A stretch of 64,000 bases of DNA, from assembly GCA_045661205.1 (NCBI GenBank), contig JAZRFE010000018.1, forward strand, positions 62,001 to 126,000, read 5' to 3'. Position numbers and translations under genes: made by a program. Below are positions 16,001 to 23,911 of the stretch, piece after piece. The stretch is from HGM04593 sp045661205. Lineage in GTDB: Bacteria; Bacteroidota; Bacteroidia; Bacteroidales; Bacteroidaceae. How positions within the stretch are numbered: the first letter of the stretch is position 1; each line of letters begins with the position of its first letter. Under the pieces are notes generated by a model. The model did no database searches and was not told the DNA's origin. It was given only the letters and a program-made list of their open reading frames with translations.

Positions 16001-18584
16001 GGAAACACTTGCTCAAAAAGATGAGAAGTTCAAAGCATGGCGCAAAACACATTTCAAAAATAACATGCAGAAATATTGGCATCTTCAAGATGCTCTATTT
16101 CATGATGCCCTACTCATCCTTATAGGAGCATCCGACAACTTTAAGAAAAACAACTACCCTTATAAGTTCAAATCTCTTGCTGATGGCGGATTGTGGCAAA
16201 GAAGACAAGATGACCTCGATTCTATCTTCGACATCCTCAATCAGGGTTTTGCAGGAAAATCATACTCGGTACTCTTTGGTGACAAAAACAGCGGCGGAAG
16301 CATATTTCGTGGCGAAAACTCCGTATTCCACACTCTCATACAAGAGTGTTACCCCGAGGAGTTTAAAAAGATGATGCACAAAATCCTAGACAAGATGTCA
16401 TCATTCTCCCCTTACGGTCAAGGAAGTATAGAGCGTCTCGTAGGTTACATAAAATCTCGTTTCTGGGATTATGCACAGGAGTATTTCCCCTCATCGGCCT
16501 ACAACAAAGATGCAGAATGGACATACGAGGAGGCATGGAAACTTTGGGGTACACAATACACTGGTGCCGATGTGCATCCGCTTCAACAATCATTAGGTGC
16601 TCACTACGAGGCCGAAAGAGATTGGGTAACATTGCGTATGCTATTCGTGGCATCGTACTACAACTGGGGAATATTCTCCTCGGGAAGCACCGATACATCC
16701 GAGGGACAGCTTACCTACCGTACAGCCAGCGGAAAAACATTTACAATAACTCCGGCCATAGACTTTAATCCCACAATTCTTGTAGGTGATAGTGAGGTAA
16801 ACTCGGCAGGCAGACGAATAAATGCTGGCGAGCACGCAACTGTCATTGTTCGAGAAGTGGGAGCTAACGATACTCACGTCTATGTTCAGGGACTTGACTG
16901 GATAGCCGACCTCGGCGACCTAAGTGATTTGCAACTCGATGCCAACAATCCCGAATTGCTGATAGCCTCTAAGCGACTGAAAAGCCTGAAACTTGGTGGT
17001 GAGAGTACAGTAACCTCTAACTTAGGCAAGCTCAGTATAGGCAGTATGCCTTCACTCGAAGTAATAGATGCCCGCAATCTCGCAAACTTGTCGGGAGCAA
17101 TCAACTTGCAAGGATGTCCAAGACTAAAAACCGCTCTTTTTGCAGGAACAAACATAAGTTCAATATATCTTGCAGACGGTTCCAGAATAACCACCTTGCA
17201 GACAAGCGATAAGATGTCACAGTTGGTACTGAAAAACCTTCCACTGCTTACTGATGAAGGTTTTGAATTTACTGACGGAACAACTGTCGAATATTTGCGA
17301 ATAGAAAATTGCAAGCATATAAACGCGTTTGAACTTCTTAAGCAGTTGTACAACCTCGACAGTAAGAAACTCACTTCCATACGCGTTGTAAACTTCAATT
17401 ATGTAGGAACTCGCGAAGACGTAACTATACTTATAAATCTTGCTAATAATATTGACAAAGATGGCAACTATAAAGAGTACAACGGTATCGATGCAAATGG
17501 CAATATCATTCCCGATGCTGAAGGCAGAAACTCTGTACCTGTGATAGAGGGCCGTATAGAGATTCCAAGTGCACTATATAGTGATGACATAGCCATTATT
17601 AACAATATGTACGAAGGCAAATTGGCAATCATTTCCACTACCGGAACCTATTATGTCAAATTCGCCGACCCCGAAGTGCAGAGGATTTGTGTCGAGAATT
17701 GGGGCGATGGTACAGGTATCACTTTGGAGCAAATAAAAAGTATAAGCAATATTGATAAAACTTTTTACAACAATACTCTCATCGAAACATTTGATGAATT
17801 AGGTAAGTTTACTTCGCTAACAAGTCTAAAGCCAACAGCTTTTAAAGGTTGTACTAATTTGAAAAGTATAGATATAAGCAACATTACTGTCTTTGGTTCT
17901 GAATGGCAGAACGGTCCATTTGAGGATACTGCGCTGGAAAGCGTGACTCTTGCCGAAGGTATGACCGAAACAGGTCAAAGACCTTTTATGAACTGCTCTA
18001 AACTGAAAAATGTGAAACTACCATCAACGTTGATATATCTTGGAACAACCGAGTATGCTTATGGCAGCGGTGTATTTTATGGAACAGCAATAGAAGATAT
18101 TGAACTACCAGCCCAACTACAAAGGATAGGCTCTAATGTGTTTTTTAAATGCCCGTTGAAAAGCATAAAATGTCCCAATACAGTGACCTACATAGGACAA
18201 AATGCGTTCCTGCGTTGTCCTTCACTAAAGGAAGTATATATGGGTGAGAATATCACCGAGATTAAGGCGAGTGTATTTGAGTATTGTACTGCATTGCGAA
18301 CTGTGATAATAACTACAGTTGTCCCACCCACGGCTGGCAATAATATTTTTAGAGGTCTTACAAATTTTAATATATATGTGCCGAGTGAAAGTGTAAATGC
18401 TTATAAAGAAGCTACAAACTGGGTGAGTTATGCAAATCAAATTAAGCCTATCAATGTGGTATCTGTGCGACCGGGAATAGAAAAAGTCTCCGAAGGTGAC
18501 CTCTATAAAGTGGGTAACATCTATTGGAAAGCCGCTAATGGTCAAGACTTGTTGGAATGGGTAGAAATTTTTAATTTAGGATAA
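13026..18584 (+). CDS. Giant phage-like tail/receptor-binding protein with lectin-like and BspA-type LRR regions
   Basis: 1852 residues from the ATG at 13026 (MANYSENPILSSDVNW), chosen because upstream ATGs lie in the preceding small gene. The N-terminal half has beta-sandwich repeats. Around residues 455-635 is a concanavalin A/LamG-like segment (SKTIEFAFKASNV, VHLLITIVKG, CQIYVNGVKT). A large unassigned middle follows, with PYGQGSIERLVGYIKSRFW near residue 1135. Leucine-rich repeats begin near residue 1295, and clear BspA/TpLRR repeats occupy about 1590-1800 (FKGCTNLKSIDI, IGQNAFLRCPSLKEVYMG). Such LRRs usually bind surface glycans or proteins. It most likely sits at the tail tip or as a fibre and sets target range. 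No signal peptide is present, as expected for a virion protein. Confidence 0.7.
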   Translation: MANYSENPILSSDVNWNEEDPANGLLWSGKSIREFQQKKNKETEINTATKVGALHFDASTMTLYQFASEEAKELWLSNNNEGLLLGVVPFNFTGTLNQIKIINNLGSTNLYYTTESEAVVLSVAFLSQQKSITDVSWSDVNEDFRVSVSVDRGSNGIYETIISDHLLLNGKLFTVDVKKYLANGANRVKISVKGVDTGISKSLVLTVNITSMFIRPANFTWNTPFIEGNIYPIGGMNIGGNLQKLLKVKVKGNNYEKNYTVNIGSSTYINTAYYYSGMEFPSMGSGIYNIELWLDANGLESEHLSYNIICVSKADVATAQFVALNEMSDSVPNGIEKNIFAYTLYNKGEQQSDITVQVGIDGRLLVDETLYNVSTGSKVYYTAAVEYESEADNLEVDVTVTNGNTVNIKKPLDNSALYPATKGATLYINESRRNNTQANKEKFINEATGEEINAVWENFIFDTDAHATDDTGRKCLNVPAGSKVTIAAQPLAKWGREGSKTIEFAFKASNVSNYNENIITIANADGKGIQIKPKNVLVLMSGTANNNTLQSYNLKDEEYVHLLITIVKGYQNYGNLCQIYVNGVKTTSFDFGSENFIVSANIVIGSSSADTYLYKLRVYEQGFEWAAVTDNVANSLPTHEEKIAYINNVKSILDTNYNVDYDAVYGKRNTFVVEMIDGASFPDKLHPAGGKCNTWINIVDRIDDELDEEFKQLFSGELIANQEIEGQGTTAMTYLRWNTRQKLGAEYGKRRITAKKNVASSMHSHKMGATRMFNELHHAIVGANEGNGRVAVFQYPVYGFQKFTEGTTTTYQFIGLYTIGPDKGDKKTFGYDKYEESIIHLEGADHTPLGVGFDYPWSELKYSSAKESLGAVNTKGETVSAWEVGAVGKLSTDNESDEAAVKAVLNTEFRPAYDIVYNSSTFIKGITSEEYTEMTADPIAWRKKETVDGKSYSELEFYVDGEYDLYYYNLQEGNYKKNGINLLAQTGVTFTSETLAQKDEKFKAWRKTHFKNNMQKYWHLQDALFHDALLILIGASDNFKKNNYPYKFKSLADGGLWQRRQDDLDSIFDILNQGFAGKSYSVLFGDKNSGGSIFRGENSVFHTLIQECYPEEFKKMMHKILDKMSSFSPYGQGSIERLVGYIKSRFWDYAQEYFPSSAYNKDAEWTYEEAWKLWGTQYTGADVHPLQQSLGAHYEAERDWVTLRMLFVASYYNWGIFSSGSTDTSEGQLTYRTASGKTFTITPAIDFNPTILVGDSEVNSAGRRINAGEHATVIVREVGANDTHVYVQGLDWIADLGDLSDLQLDANNPELLIASKRLKSLKLGGESTVTSNLGKLSIGSMPSLEVIDARNLANLSGAINLQGCPRLKTALFAGTNISSIYLADGSRITTLQTSDKMSQLVLKNLPLLTDEGFEFTDGTTVEYLRIENCKHINAFELLKQLYNLDSKKLTSIRVVNFNYVGTREDVTILINLANNIDKDGNYKEYNGIDANGNIIPDAEGRNSVPVIEGRIEIPSALYSDDIAIINNMYEGKLAIISTTGTYYVKFADPEVQRICVENWGDGTGITLEQIKSISNIDKTFYNNTLIETFDELGKFTSLTSLKPTAFKGCTNLKSIDISNITVFGSEWQNGPFEDTALESVTLAEGMTETGQRPFMNCSKLKNVKLPSTLIYLGTTEYAYGSGVFYGTAIEDIELPAQLQRIGSNVFFKCPLKSIKCPNTVTYIGQNAFLRCPSLKEVYMGENITEIKASVFEYCTALRTVIITTVVPPTAGNNIFRGLTNFNIYVPSESVNAYKEATNWVSYANQIKPINVVSVRPGIEKVSEGDLYKVGNIYWKAANGQDLLEWVEIFNLG

Positions 18585-18585
18585 T

Positions 18586-18789
18586 ATGGATATAAGGGAA
18601 GAAAATGGCATTACAATAATTACTGCCGAAAATGGAAAAGTGTTACAGAGGATAAGTGACGGTGTGTTATTCGGAGACGAGGTGTGGCTTGGTAAGGCAT
18701 TCACAATAGGAGGAAAGAGACTTAAGACCCCTATGCAAGAGCTACCCGAACATTTTACCGAAATTGATAATAGCGATGACCATGAATGA
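18586..18789 (+). CDS. Small phage-module protein (67 residues)
   Basis: Starts 1 bp after the giant tail gene stop and overlaps the holin-like gene by up to 8 bp. The sequence is hydrophilic, with an acidic tail (EIDNSDDHE) and a beta-type core (ITIITAENGKVLQRISDG). No family recognised; the packing within the operon supports that it is translated. Confidence 0.6.
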   Translation: MDIREENGITIITAENGKVLQRISDGVLFGDEVWLGKAFTIGGKRLKTPMQELPEHFTEIDNSDDHE

Positions 18790-19267
18790 TTTTATTACTT
18801 TCATTAAAGCTACCATCATTGGACTTTTGTCGGAAATTCTTGCCTTTTTTGCGCCTATCGAGAGCAATTTTATAGCCCTCGTATGGCTCTTTGGTATGAA
18901 CTTTGTGTTTGGTCTTTTGAGTGACGTGCTGCGAGGTAAGGATTTCTCCATGCGCAAGGCGATAACCTGCATTACACATGCGGCAATGTTTTTTGCGTTG
19001 TGTGCATCACTCTATGGCATTGGCTATTTTCAGAACTTATGCGAGGAGATGCTCAACCAATGCGTGTCGTCGTTCTGTTGGATTTTAGTATATTGTTACT
19101 CTACAAACATTGTAAGAAATGTACGTACTATTTTGCGCAGTGAAACACCTGCATATAGAACACTTGACCTACTCTACAATGGCTTGACTCTTGCATTTGT
19201 AAGGACTCTGCCGTTTATTGCTGAAATTCTGAAACAGAGAAAGGAGGAACGCCATGCAAACAAGTGA
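18782..19267 (+). CDS. Putative phage holin
   Basis: 161 residues from the ATG at 18782; an ATG at 18776 is the alternative. Four hydrophobic segments are visible (about residues 5-24, 32-52, 63-88 and 96-112), followed by a short basic, soluble end with KQRKEERHANK. Size, membrane topology, basic tail and position directly before an endolysin gene, which it overlaps by 14 bp, fit a class I-like holin that opens the inner membrane at lysis. It resembles the holin-4/Bacteroides phage holin style, but the family assignment is by eye only. Confidence 0.65.
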   Translation: MNDFITFIKATIIGLLSEILAFFAPIESNFIALVWLFGMNFVFGLLSDVLRGKDFSMRKAITCITHAAMFFALCASLYGIGYFQNLCEEMLNQCVSSFCWILVYCYSTNIVRNVRTILRSETPAYRTLDLLYNGLTLAFVRTLPFIAEILKQRKEERHANK

Positions 19268-19712
19268 TATTGGATTGAGGTGTATAATTGCCTTCGAGGG
19301 TATGGAATTGAATGCCTACAAGTGTCCTGGCGGAGTATGGACCATAGGCATAGGACATACAGGAGATGTAGATGGTGTGCCCATAAGCAAGGGAATGCTA
19401 ATTACAAAGGCCGATGCAATGGAACTGTTACGAGAGGATGTTAAGCGCATAGAGCGTTATCTGAATCGTCAGCCATTTGTTGGGCGTTTGACACAAGGCA
19501 TGTTCGACGCACTGGTGAGCTTTATATTTAATGTGGGTACATCAGCTTTTGAAACCTCGACAATGAGAAAGCAACTGTGCATAAACGCTACAAGCGATGA
19601 AATAGTCAAAGAGTTTCATAAATGGGTTTATGGCACCGTGAACGGTAAAAAGAAGAAACTCGATGGGCTTGTGAGACGTCGCAAGCACGAAGCTGCCATG
19701 TTCATCAATTAA
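19254..19712 (+). CDS. Phage lysozyme, GH24 family endolysin
   Basis: 152 residues. A muramidase that cuts the MurNAc-GlcNAc bond of peptidoglycan. The T4-lysozyme-type triad is present in its E-8aa-C/D-5aa-T form: E15, C24, T30 in the stretch FEGMELNAYKCPGGVWTIG, followed by GHTGDV. Later conserved pieces are QGMFDALVSFIFNVG and GLVRRRKHEAAMF. There is no signal peptide or anchor, so it needs a holin to reach the cell wall; the holin-like gene just upstream overlaps it. The active residues look intact, so the module has kept a working lytic enzyme. Confidence 0.92.
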   Translation: MQTSDIGLRCIIAFEGMELNAYKCPGGVWTIGIGHTGDVDGVPISKGMLITKADAMELLREDVKRIERYLNRQPFVGRLTQGMFDALVSFIFNVGTSAFETSTMRKQLCINATSDEIVKEFHKWVYGTVNGKKKKLDGLVRRRKHEAAMFIN

Positions 19713-19726
19713 GTTTGCACAAAGCA

Positions 19727-20107
19727 ATGCAAAAAGTATTGTTCTCTACTATAATTCTGATGCTTTTTTGTAGTTGTACTACTTCGGGTTATCTGCCTGT
19801 TGAGAGCGTCAGGGTGGATAGCATCTTCGTATGCAAGGTTGAACGCGACAGTATCTACGAGCGCGACAGTGTGTTTGTTGCCGTAAAGGCAGACACGGTT
19901 TTTCTCACAAAAGTTCAGTATCGCTATCGCGATAGATGTGTACGTGACACAGTGAGTGTTTTGTGTTGCGATACTGTTACAAATGTTTTTCAAGTGGAGA
20001 AAAGCCTCACTTTTTGGGAGCATATGAAACTACTGTTGGGAGAGATTGTCATGTGGGGCTCTCCTTTGCTTATTGGGCTGATGATTATTGCTCGCAAGCT
20101 ATTCTGA
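19727..20107 (+). CDS. Spanin-like lipoprotein (candidate u-spanin)
   Basis: 126 residues from the ATG at 19727. The N-terminus is a lipoprotein signal ending in FCSC, with C17 the likely lipidated residue. The centre is soluble and charged with repeated RDS(I/V) units (VERDSIYERDSVF). The C-terminus is a single transmembrane helix (GSPLLIGLMIIARKLF, about 112-126). A lipid anchor at one end and a membrane helix at the other is the plan of unimolecular spanins such as T1 gp11, which fuse inner and outer membranes after the wall is cut. It is the last gene of the holin-endolysin cassette. The role is inferred from architecture and place. Confidence 0.6.
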   Translation: MQKVLFSTIILMLFCSCTTSGYLPVESVRVDSIFVCKVERDSIYERDSVFVAVKADTVFLTKVQYRYRDRCVRDTVSVLCCDTVTNVFQVEKSLTFWEHMKLLLGEIVMWGSPLLIGLMIIARKLF

Positions 20108-20115
20108 AAAGAGTA

Positions 20116-20150
20116 AATCCTGTCTATTCGTAGAAATAGACAGGATTTTT
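20116..20150 (+). terminator. Terminator closing the tail/lysis operon
   Basis: Stem AATCCTGTCTAT / ATAGACAGGATT with an 8-nt loop and a short T-run. It marks the right end of module A and faces a minus-strand gene. Confidence 0.85.
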
Positions 20151-20169
20151 CTGATATATTCTTAATGTA

Positions 20170-20640
20170 TTATTCCTCAATCTCAAATGGCATAAATCCC
20201 ATCTCTTCAGCAGCCTTTTCTTTAGTCATGCAAAAGAATGTAGCCACCGAACGACAACACAAATCCTTATTACCATCATATATGCAGGCCTCAATTTCTG
20301 CCAGGTTGCGACGCTGGTTCAATACTCGGCCACGAATCTCCAAACACTCTTCATTTGTGGAAATTGATTTCTTGAACTGCAACTCCATTTTAGCTGTTAC
20401 GGCAGCAGTCTGCAATTTGCGCGACACCACCCAACCGCTTGTTTCGTCGAGTAGCAAAGCCTGGATACCACCATGCAACACATCTATCCAACCTTGATAC
20501 CTCGCTTGAGGTTTCCAAAGGCAAACTACATCGTCGCCGTCCTCGTAAAATTCCATTTTAAGACCGGCCTCGTTTGTAGGGCAACAACCAATACACTGGT
20601 AGCCCTCTTTACCTATCCAGGGATTTTTAATCTTCTTCAT
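20170..20640 (-). CDS. PaaI-like hotdog-fold thioesterase
   Basis: 156 residues with the hotdog 4HBT core: RYQGWIDVLHGGIQALLLDE carries the HGG turn and a carboxylate on the central helix, as in PaaI/YbgC-like acyl-CoA thioesterases, followed by strand KMELQFKKSI. The N-terminus has a Cys-rich start (CIGCCPTNEAGLKM) common in a PaaI subgroup. It would hydrolyse acyl-CoA thioesters in the cytoplasm; the acyl group is unknown. It stands alone between terminators. Confidence 0.8.
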   Translation of the reverse strand: MKKIKNPWIGKEGYQCIGCCPTNEAGLKMEFYEDGDDVVCLWKPQARYQGWIDVLHGGIQALLLDETSGWVVSRKLQTAAVTAKMELQFKKSISTNEECLEIRGRVLNQRRNLAEIEACIYDGNKDLCCRSVATFFCMTKEKAAEEMGFMPFEIEE

Positions 20641-20727
20641 ACTAATTGCACATTTTTGATTTATTGTGCAAAGATAGCAACAAAATCTTCATTTACTAAG
20701 AAAAGTGTTCCAAAATATAATAAACAC

Positions 20728-20761
20728 AAAAATGGTCAGAGATTAATCTCTGACCATTTTT
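20728..20761 (-). terminator. Terminator after the serine hydrolase gene
   Basis: Perfect stem AAAAATGGTCAGAGATT / AATCTCTGACCATTTTT with almost no loop. It ends the long minus-strand run coming from lon. Confidence 0.85.
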
Positions 20762-20775
20762 GTAGCGCATAGCTA

Positions 20776-22020
20776 TTATTTCTTATTCTCACCTATTCTG
20801 CCTGTGTACTTATCCTCAGACTTTTCGAAAGGCTGTGCAAAGAACTTTTCTGCCGCTTTGTTTACTTCTGACAACCAGGGCTGTGGGCCACCTGCGCACT
20901 GTACAACCCAAAGTTTAAGCTCCTTCTTGTGCCAGTTTACGTAGCAGTTTGTACCCCATGCACCACCGTGGCCGAACCAAGCATTTTCACCATCCTTGAC
21001 AGGAGCTGCGAGACCCAAAGAATAGCCACCGAATTGTTCGGGACGAGTAGTTACAGCAAGGATAGATTTCACAGTCTCCTCTTTGAGAATGCGAACACCA
21101 TTCTCGCCAACACCCAGGTTCATAAGCATCTTGTAGAACTTGAGCTGGTCGTTAGCTGTGGTCCACAGACCTGCACCTGCCGACGCAAATACGTGCGAGT
21201 CGTTGTAGGGACGCTGCTGCCAAGCCATCTCTTCGTGCCATTGGGCAGGAGCATTATTTTTGTATTCATAGAGCTCTATCTTATTCTCAATCTGCTTGTC
21301 TGTGGGCCAGAAACTTGTAGACTTCATACCCAAGGGGTCAAGCACCTCTTTCTTAAGGTAGTCTTCCCATTTCATGCCTGTAACCACCTCAACGATAGCA
21401 GCACCAATGTCGATACCGGTGTTAGAGTAAGTTTCGCGCGTTCCGGGCTCAAACAAGATGGGCGAAGCTGCTGCAATTGATGCCACCTGACGAAGGGGAG
21501 CACCACCACTCCATCCACCACCTCTGACGTCGTTGCGTTTTGCGCTTATTTCAAAGGGGAAGCCACCAGTGTGGTTGAGCACCATGCGCACTGTGAGCAC
21601 GTTCTTTGCTCTGCGAAGAATGCGTACACCATCTTTATCATACTCCTGAATCCACAGTTCTCTGAACTCGGGAAGATATTTTGAAACAGGGTCATCGAGT
21701 GTTATTTTTCCCTCTTCAACCAACTTGGCAATGGTTACGCCACAGAAACCTTTGGTCTGTGAACACTGCATGAAAGCATTATCAAGATTGATTTTGCGCT
21801 TTGAAGCAACATCGGCATAACCGATACAGCAAGTCTCTTGTACACCATCCTTGTAGAATACGTTGATAGCACCCGCAAGTTGTCCACTCTCTACGTAAGG
21901 CTGCAACACCTCTTGCGCGTAAGTAGTTTTAGAGTCCTTTGCTTTCTGCGCCACAGCTGTTGTGCTGAATAAGACGAATGTCGCCAGCAGGACGCATGTA
22001 AATTTAATACTTCTTTTCAT
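20776..22020 (-). CDS. Secreted serine hydrolase, class C beta-lactamase/esterase family
   Basis: 414 residues. Signal peptide MKRSIKFTCVLLATFVLF with cleavage near AVAQ. Serine beta-lactamase-fold motifs: SQTK (SxxK, in FMQCSQTKGF, about residue 87), YSN in TYSNTGIDIG (about 199), and HGG in WFGHGGAWGT, which takes the place of KTG. This HGG form is typical of esterases, D-aminopeptidases and EstB-like enzymes rather than true beta-lactamases, so antibiotic resistance should not be assumed. Last gene of the lon-to-hydrolase run; 25 bp after the GH2 gene. Confidence 0.85.
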   Translation of the reverse strand: MKRSIKFTCVLLATFVLFSTTAVAQKAKDSKTTYAQEVLQPYVESGQLAGAINVFYKDGVQETCCIGYADVASKRKINLDNAFMQCSQTKGFCGVTIAKLVEEGKITLDDPVSKYLPEFRELWIQEYDKDGVRILRRAKNVLTVRMVLNHTGGFPFEISAKRNDVRGGGWSGGAPLRQVASIAAASPILFEPGTRETYSNTGIDIGAAIVEVVTGMKWEDYLKKEVLDPLGMKSTSFWPTDKQIENKIELYEYKNNAPAQWHEEMAWQQRPYNDSHVFASAGAGLWTTANDQLKFYKMLMNLGVGENGVRILKEETVKSILAVTTRPEQFGGYSLGLAAPVKDGENAWFGHGGAWGTNCYVNWHKKELKLWVVQCAGGPQPWLSEVNKAAEKFFAQPFEKSEDKYTGRIGENKK

Positions 22021-22045
22021 ATTTCTTGTATTTTTAAGATAAGTA

Positions 22046-23911
22046 CTATTCTTTGCTAGATGCAGGACGTTTGCTGAAGATAGCCTTGATGCGTTTCATA
22101 TCGAATTTCGCTGAACGGTCATAGAAGTAGATACCATTCTGCTCCTGCTCGACATCTGTAAGCTGTGTGTAGCAATAACCCCATACATTTTCGGCGATGC
22201 TCATAAGGCCATCTACCTGACCTTCGAGACGTGCATAGAATTCCTCGAGTGAATGAGGAGGTGCACCGTAACCCCATGATTGCTGACTGTTGCTTGTCTT
22301 TTTATCCTGACCTTTCACCCATTTGATGCCACCAAACTCGTCAAGAATGTAGGGCATATCAGGTTTTGTATAGGTGGGGAATTCGTAAAGATTATTATCC
22401 TTTGCGCGGTTGAAGCCAACGTTCATGCGGGGAATATCCTGTACAGCGCAGGGTGTTTGGAACCAGCGCTCACCGTTGAATACAATTTCGGTAAGTTTCT
22501 TGGGATCCTGCTCATAGTTGTGTGTACTCCAAATATCGCTTTTAATATTAACACCACCGCTCACTGTGCAGACGGGACGTGTGGGGTCCAATGCCTTTGT
22601 CATGTCATAGAGATCGCAGACGAAACGGGGGTACTGTACACGGTCGGGCCACCACTCCTCGTTCATGGGTGTCCATGTGACAATTGAGGGGTGATTGCAG
22701 TCGCGGATAATCTCCTCGGCCCACTCGCTCATGAAGTTACGTGCCACTTCGGGGTCGTTGGCATTCATACCCCATGAGGGTGCTTCGCCCCATGTGATGT
22801 AGCCCAATTTGTCGGCCCAATAATGGAAACGCTCTTCAAACACCTTCTGGTGCAAGCGTGCGCCGTTGAAACCTGCTGCCATAGAAAGTTCAATATCGTT
22901 CTTGAGTGCTTCGTCGCTGGGAGCTGTCCATATACCGTCGGGGTAGAATCCCTGGTCGAGCACCAAACGCTGGTAGAAAGGCTCGTTATTCAAGTAAACT
23001 TTGTTATCCTCAACGTGTATCTTGCGCATTCCTATGTATGAGTTTACAACGTCTGTAACTTTGCCTTCGCTGTTCTTCACCTCGTACACAACATCATAGA
23101 GGAAAGGCGATGAGGGGCTCCACAACTTGGGCTTCTTGATGGGAAGAACCACATTGGTGCCGTCGTGTGCGGGAACGCTCTTGGTGGCAACCACCTTTTT
23201 GCCATCTTTTACAGTAACAGTAAAGGTACCTTTTGTTTGTGCATAGAATTTGGGTTGCACGATAATCATATTCTGGTCTATGTCGGTTGTCACCTGTGTG
23301 CGCTCTATTGCATTTTTGTCAACAGGTTCCATCCACACAGTCTGCCAGATACCTGTGGTACGGGTATACATGCACTCGAAAGGTGCATAGCGCAAATTCT
23401 GCTTGCCGGCAGGCTGCTTAGCTGTACGTGTATCGCTGTATGCGTGCACTACCAATGAGTGCTCCTTGCCGTCAGCAATGAATTTTGTAACATCAATGGC
23501 AAAGGATGTGCTACCACCGAAGTGACGACCTGCGAGACGTCCGTCAATGTAGACCTCGGAATTATAATATACAGCACCGAAATTCAATTTTACGTTGCGT
23601 CCTTCCCACTCCTTAGGCATGCTGATGGTGCGCTGATACCAAATATTATTGATGAAATCGGTGTACTCTACACCCGAAAGTTTGCTCTCGGGGCAGAAAG
23701 GTACAATGATTTTATCATTAAAACCCTTACTGTTGTAAAGTTTACGCTCGAGGCCCGAACCTACAAAGTCGAATGTGTAACTCCACTCTCCGTTCAGATT
23801 GACCCAATCTTGGCGTTCAAACTGTGGACGAGGATACTCTGCTCTTGGCTGTTGTGCATAGGCAACAAGCGCGATGAGCACTGTAAGAATTGAAACCAAA
23901 ATTTTCTTCAT
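22046..23911 (-). CDS. Exported glycoside hydrolase family 2 enzyme
   Basis: 621 residues. Signal peptide MKKILVSILTVLIALVAYAQ. The N-terminal jelly-roll sugar-binding domain (WVNLNGEWSYTFDF, VPFCPESKLSGV) is followed by an Ig-like linker and a TIM barrel with the acid/base pair in TWTPMNEEWWPD and the nucleophile Glu in YILDEFGGIKW. GH2 covers beta-galactosidase, beta-glucuronidase and beta-mannosidase; the specificity cannot be read here. The length lacks the extra C-terminal domains of LacZ. The start overlaps the helicase stop as ATGA. Its pairing with a secreted esterase-like hydrolase suggests a small glycan-use pair. Confidence 0.88.
   Translation of the reverse strand: MKKILVSILTVLIALVAYAQQPRAEYPRPQFERQDWVNLNGEWSYTFDFVGSGLERKLYNSKGFNDKIIVPFCPESKLSGVEYTDFINNIWYQRTISMPKEWEGRNVKLNFGAVYYNSEVYIDGRLAGRHFGGSTSFAIDVTKFIADGKEHSLVVHAYSDTRTAKQPAGKQNLRYAPFECMYTRTTGIWQTVWMEPVDKNAIERTQVTTDIDQNMIIVQPKFYAQTKGTFTVTVKDGKKVVATKSVPAHDGTNVVLPIKKPKLWSPSSPFLYDVVYEVKNSEGKVTDVVNSYIGMRKIHVEDNKVYLNNEPFYQRLVLDQGFYPDGIWTAPSDEALKNDIELSMAAGFNGARLHQKVFEERFHYWADKLGYITWGEAPSWGMNANDPEVARNFMSEWAEEIIRDCNHPSIVTWTPMNEEWWPDRVQYPRFVCDLYDMTKALDPTRPVCTVSGGVNIKSDIWSTHNYEQDPKKLTEIVFNGERWFQTPCAVQDIPRMNVGFNRAKDNNLYEFPTYTKPDMPYILDEFGGIKWVKGQDKKTSNSQQSWGYGAPPHSLEEFYARLEGQVDGLMSIAENVWGYCYTQLTDVEQEQNGIYFYDRSAKFDMKRIKAIFSKRPASSKE

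Noticed and set aside
20776..22020. Class C beta-lactamase (antibiotic resistance)
   Set aside because: The third motif is HGG, not KTG, and it is in an operon with a glycoside hydrolase; an esterase or peptidase role is more likely.
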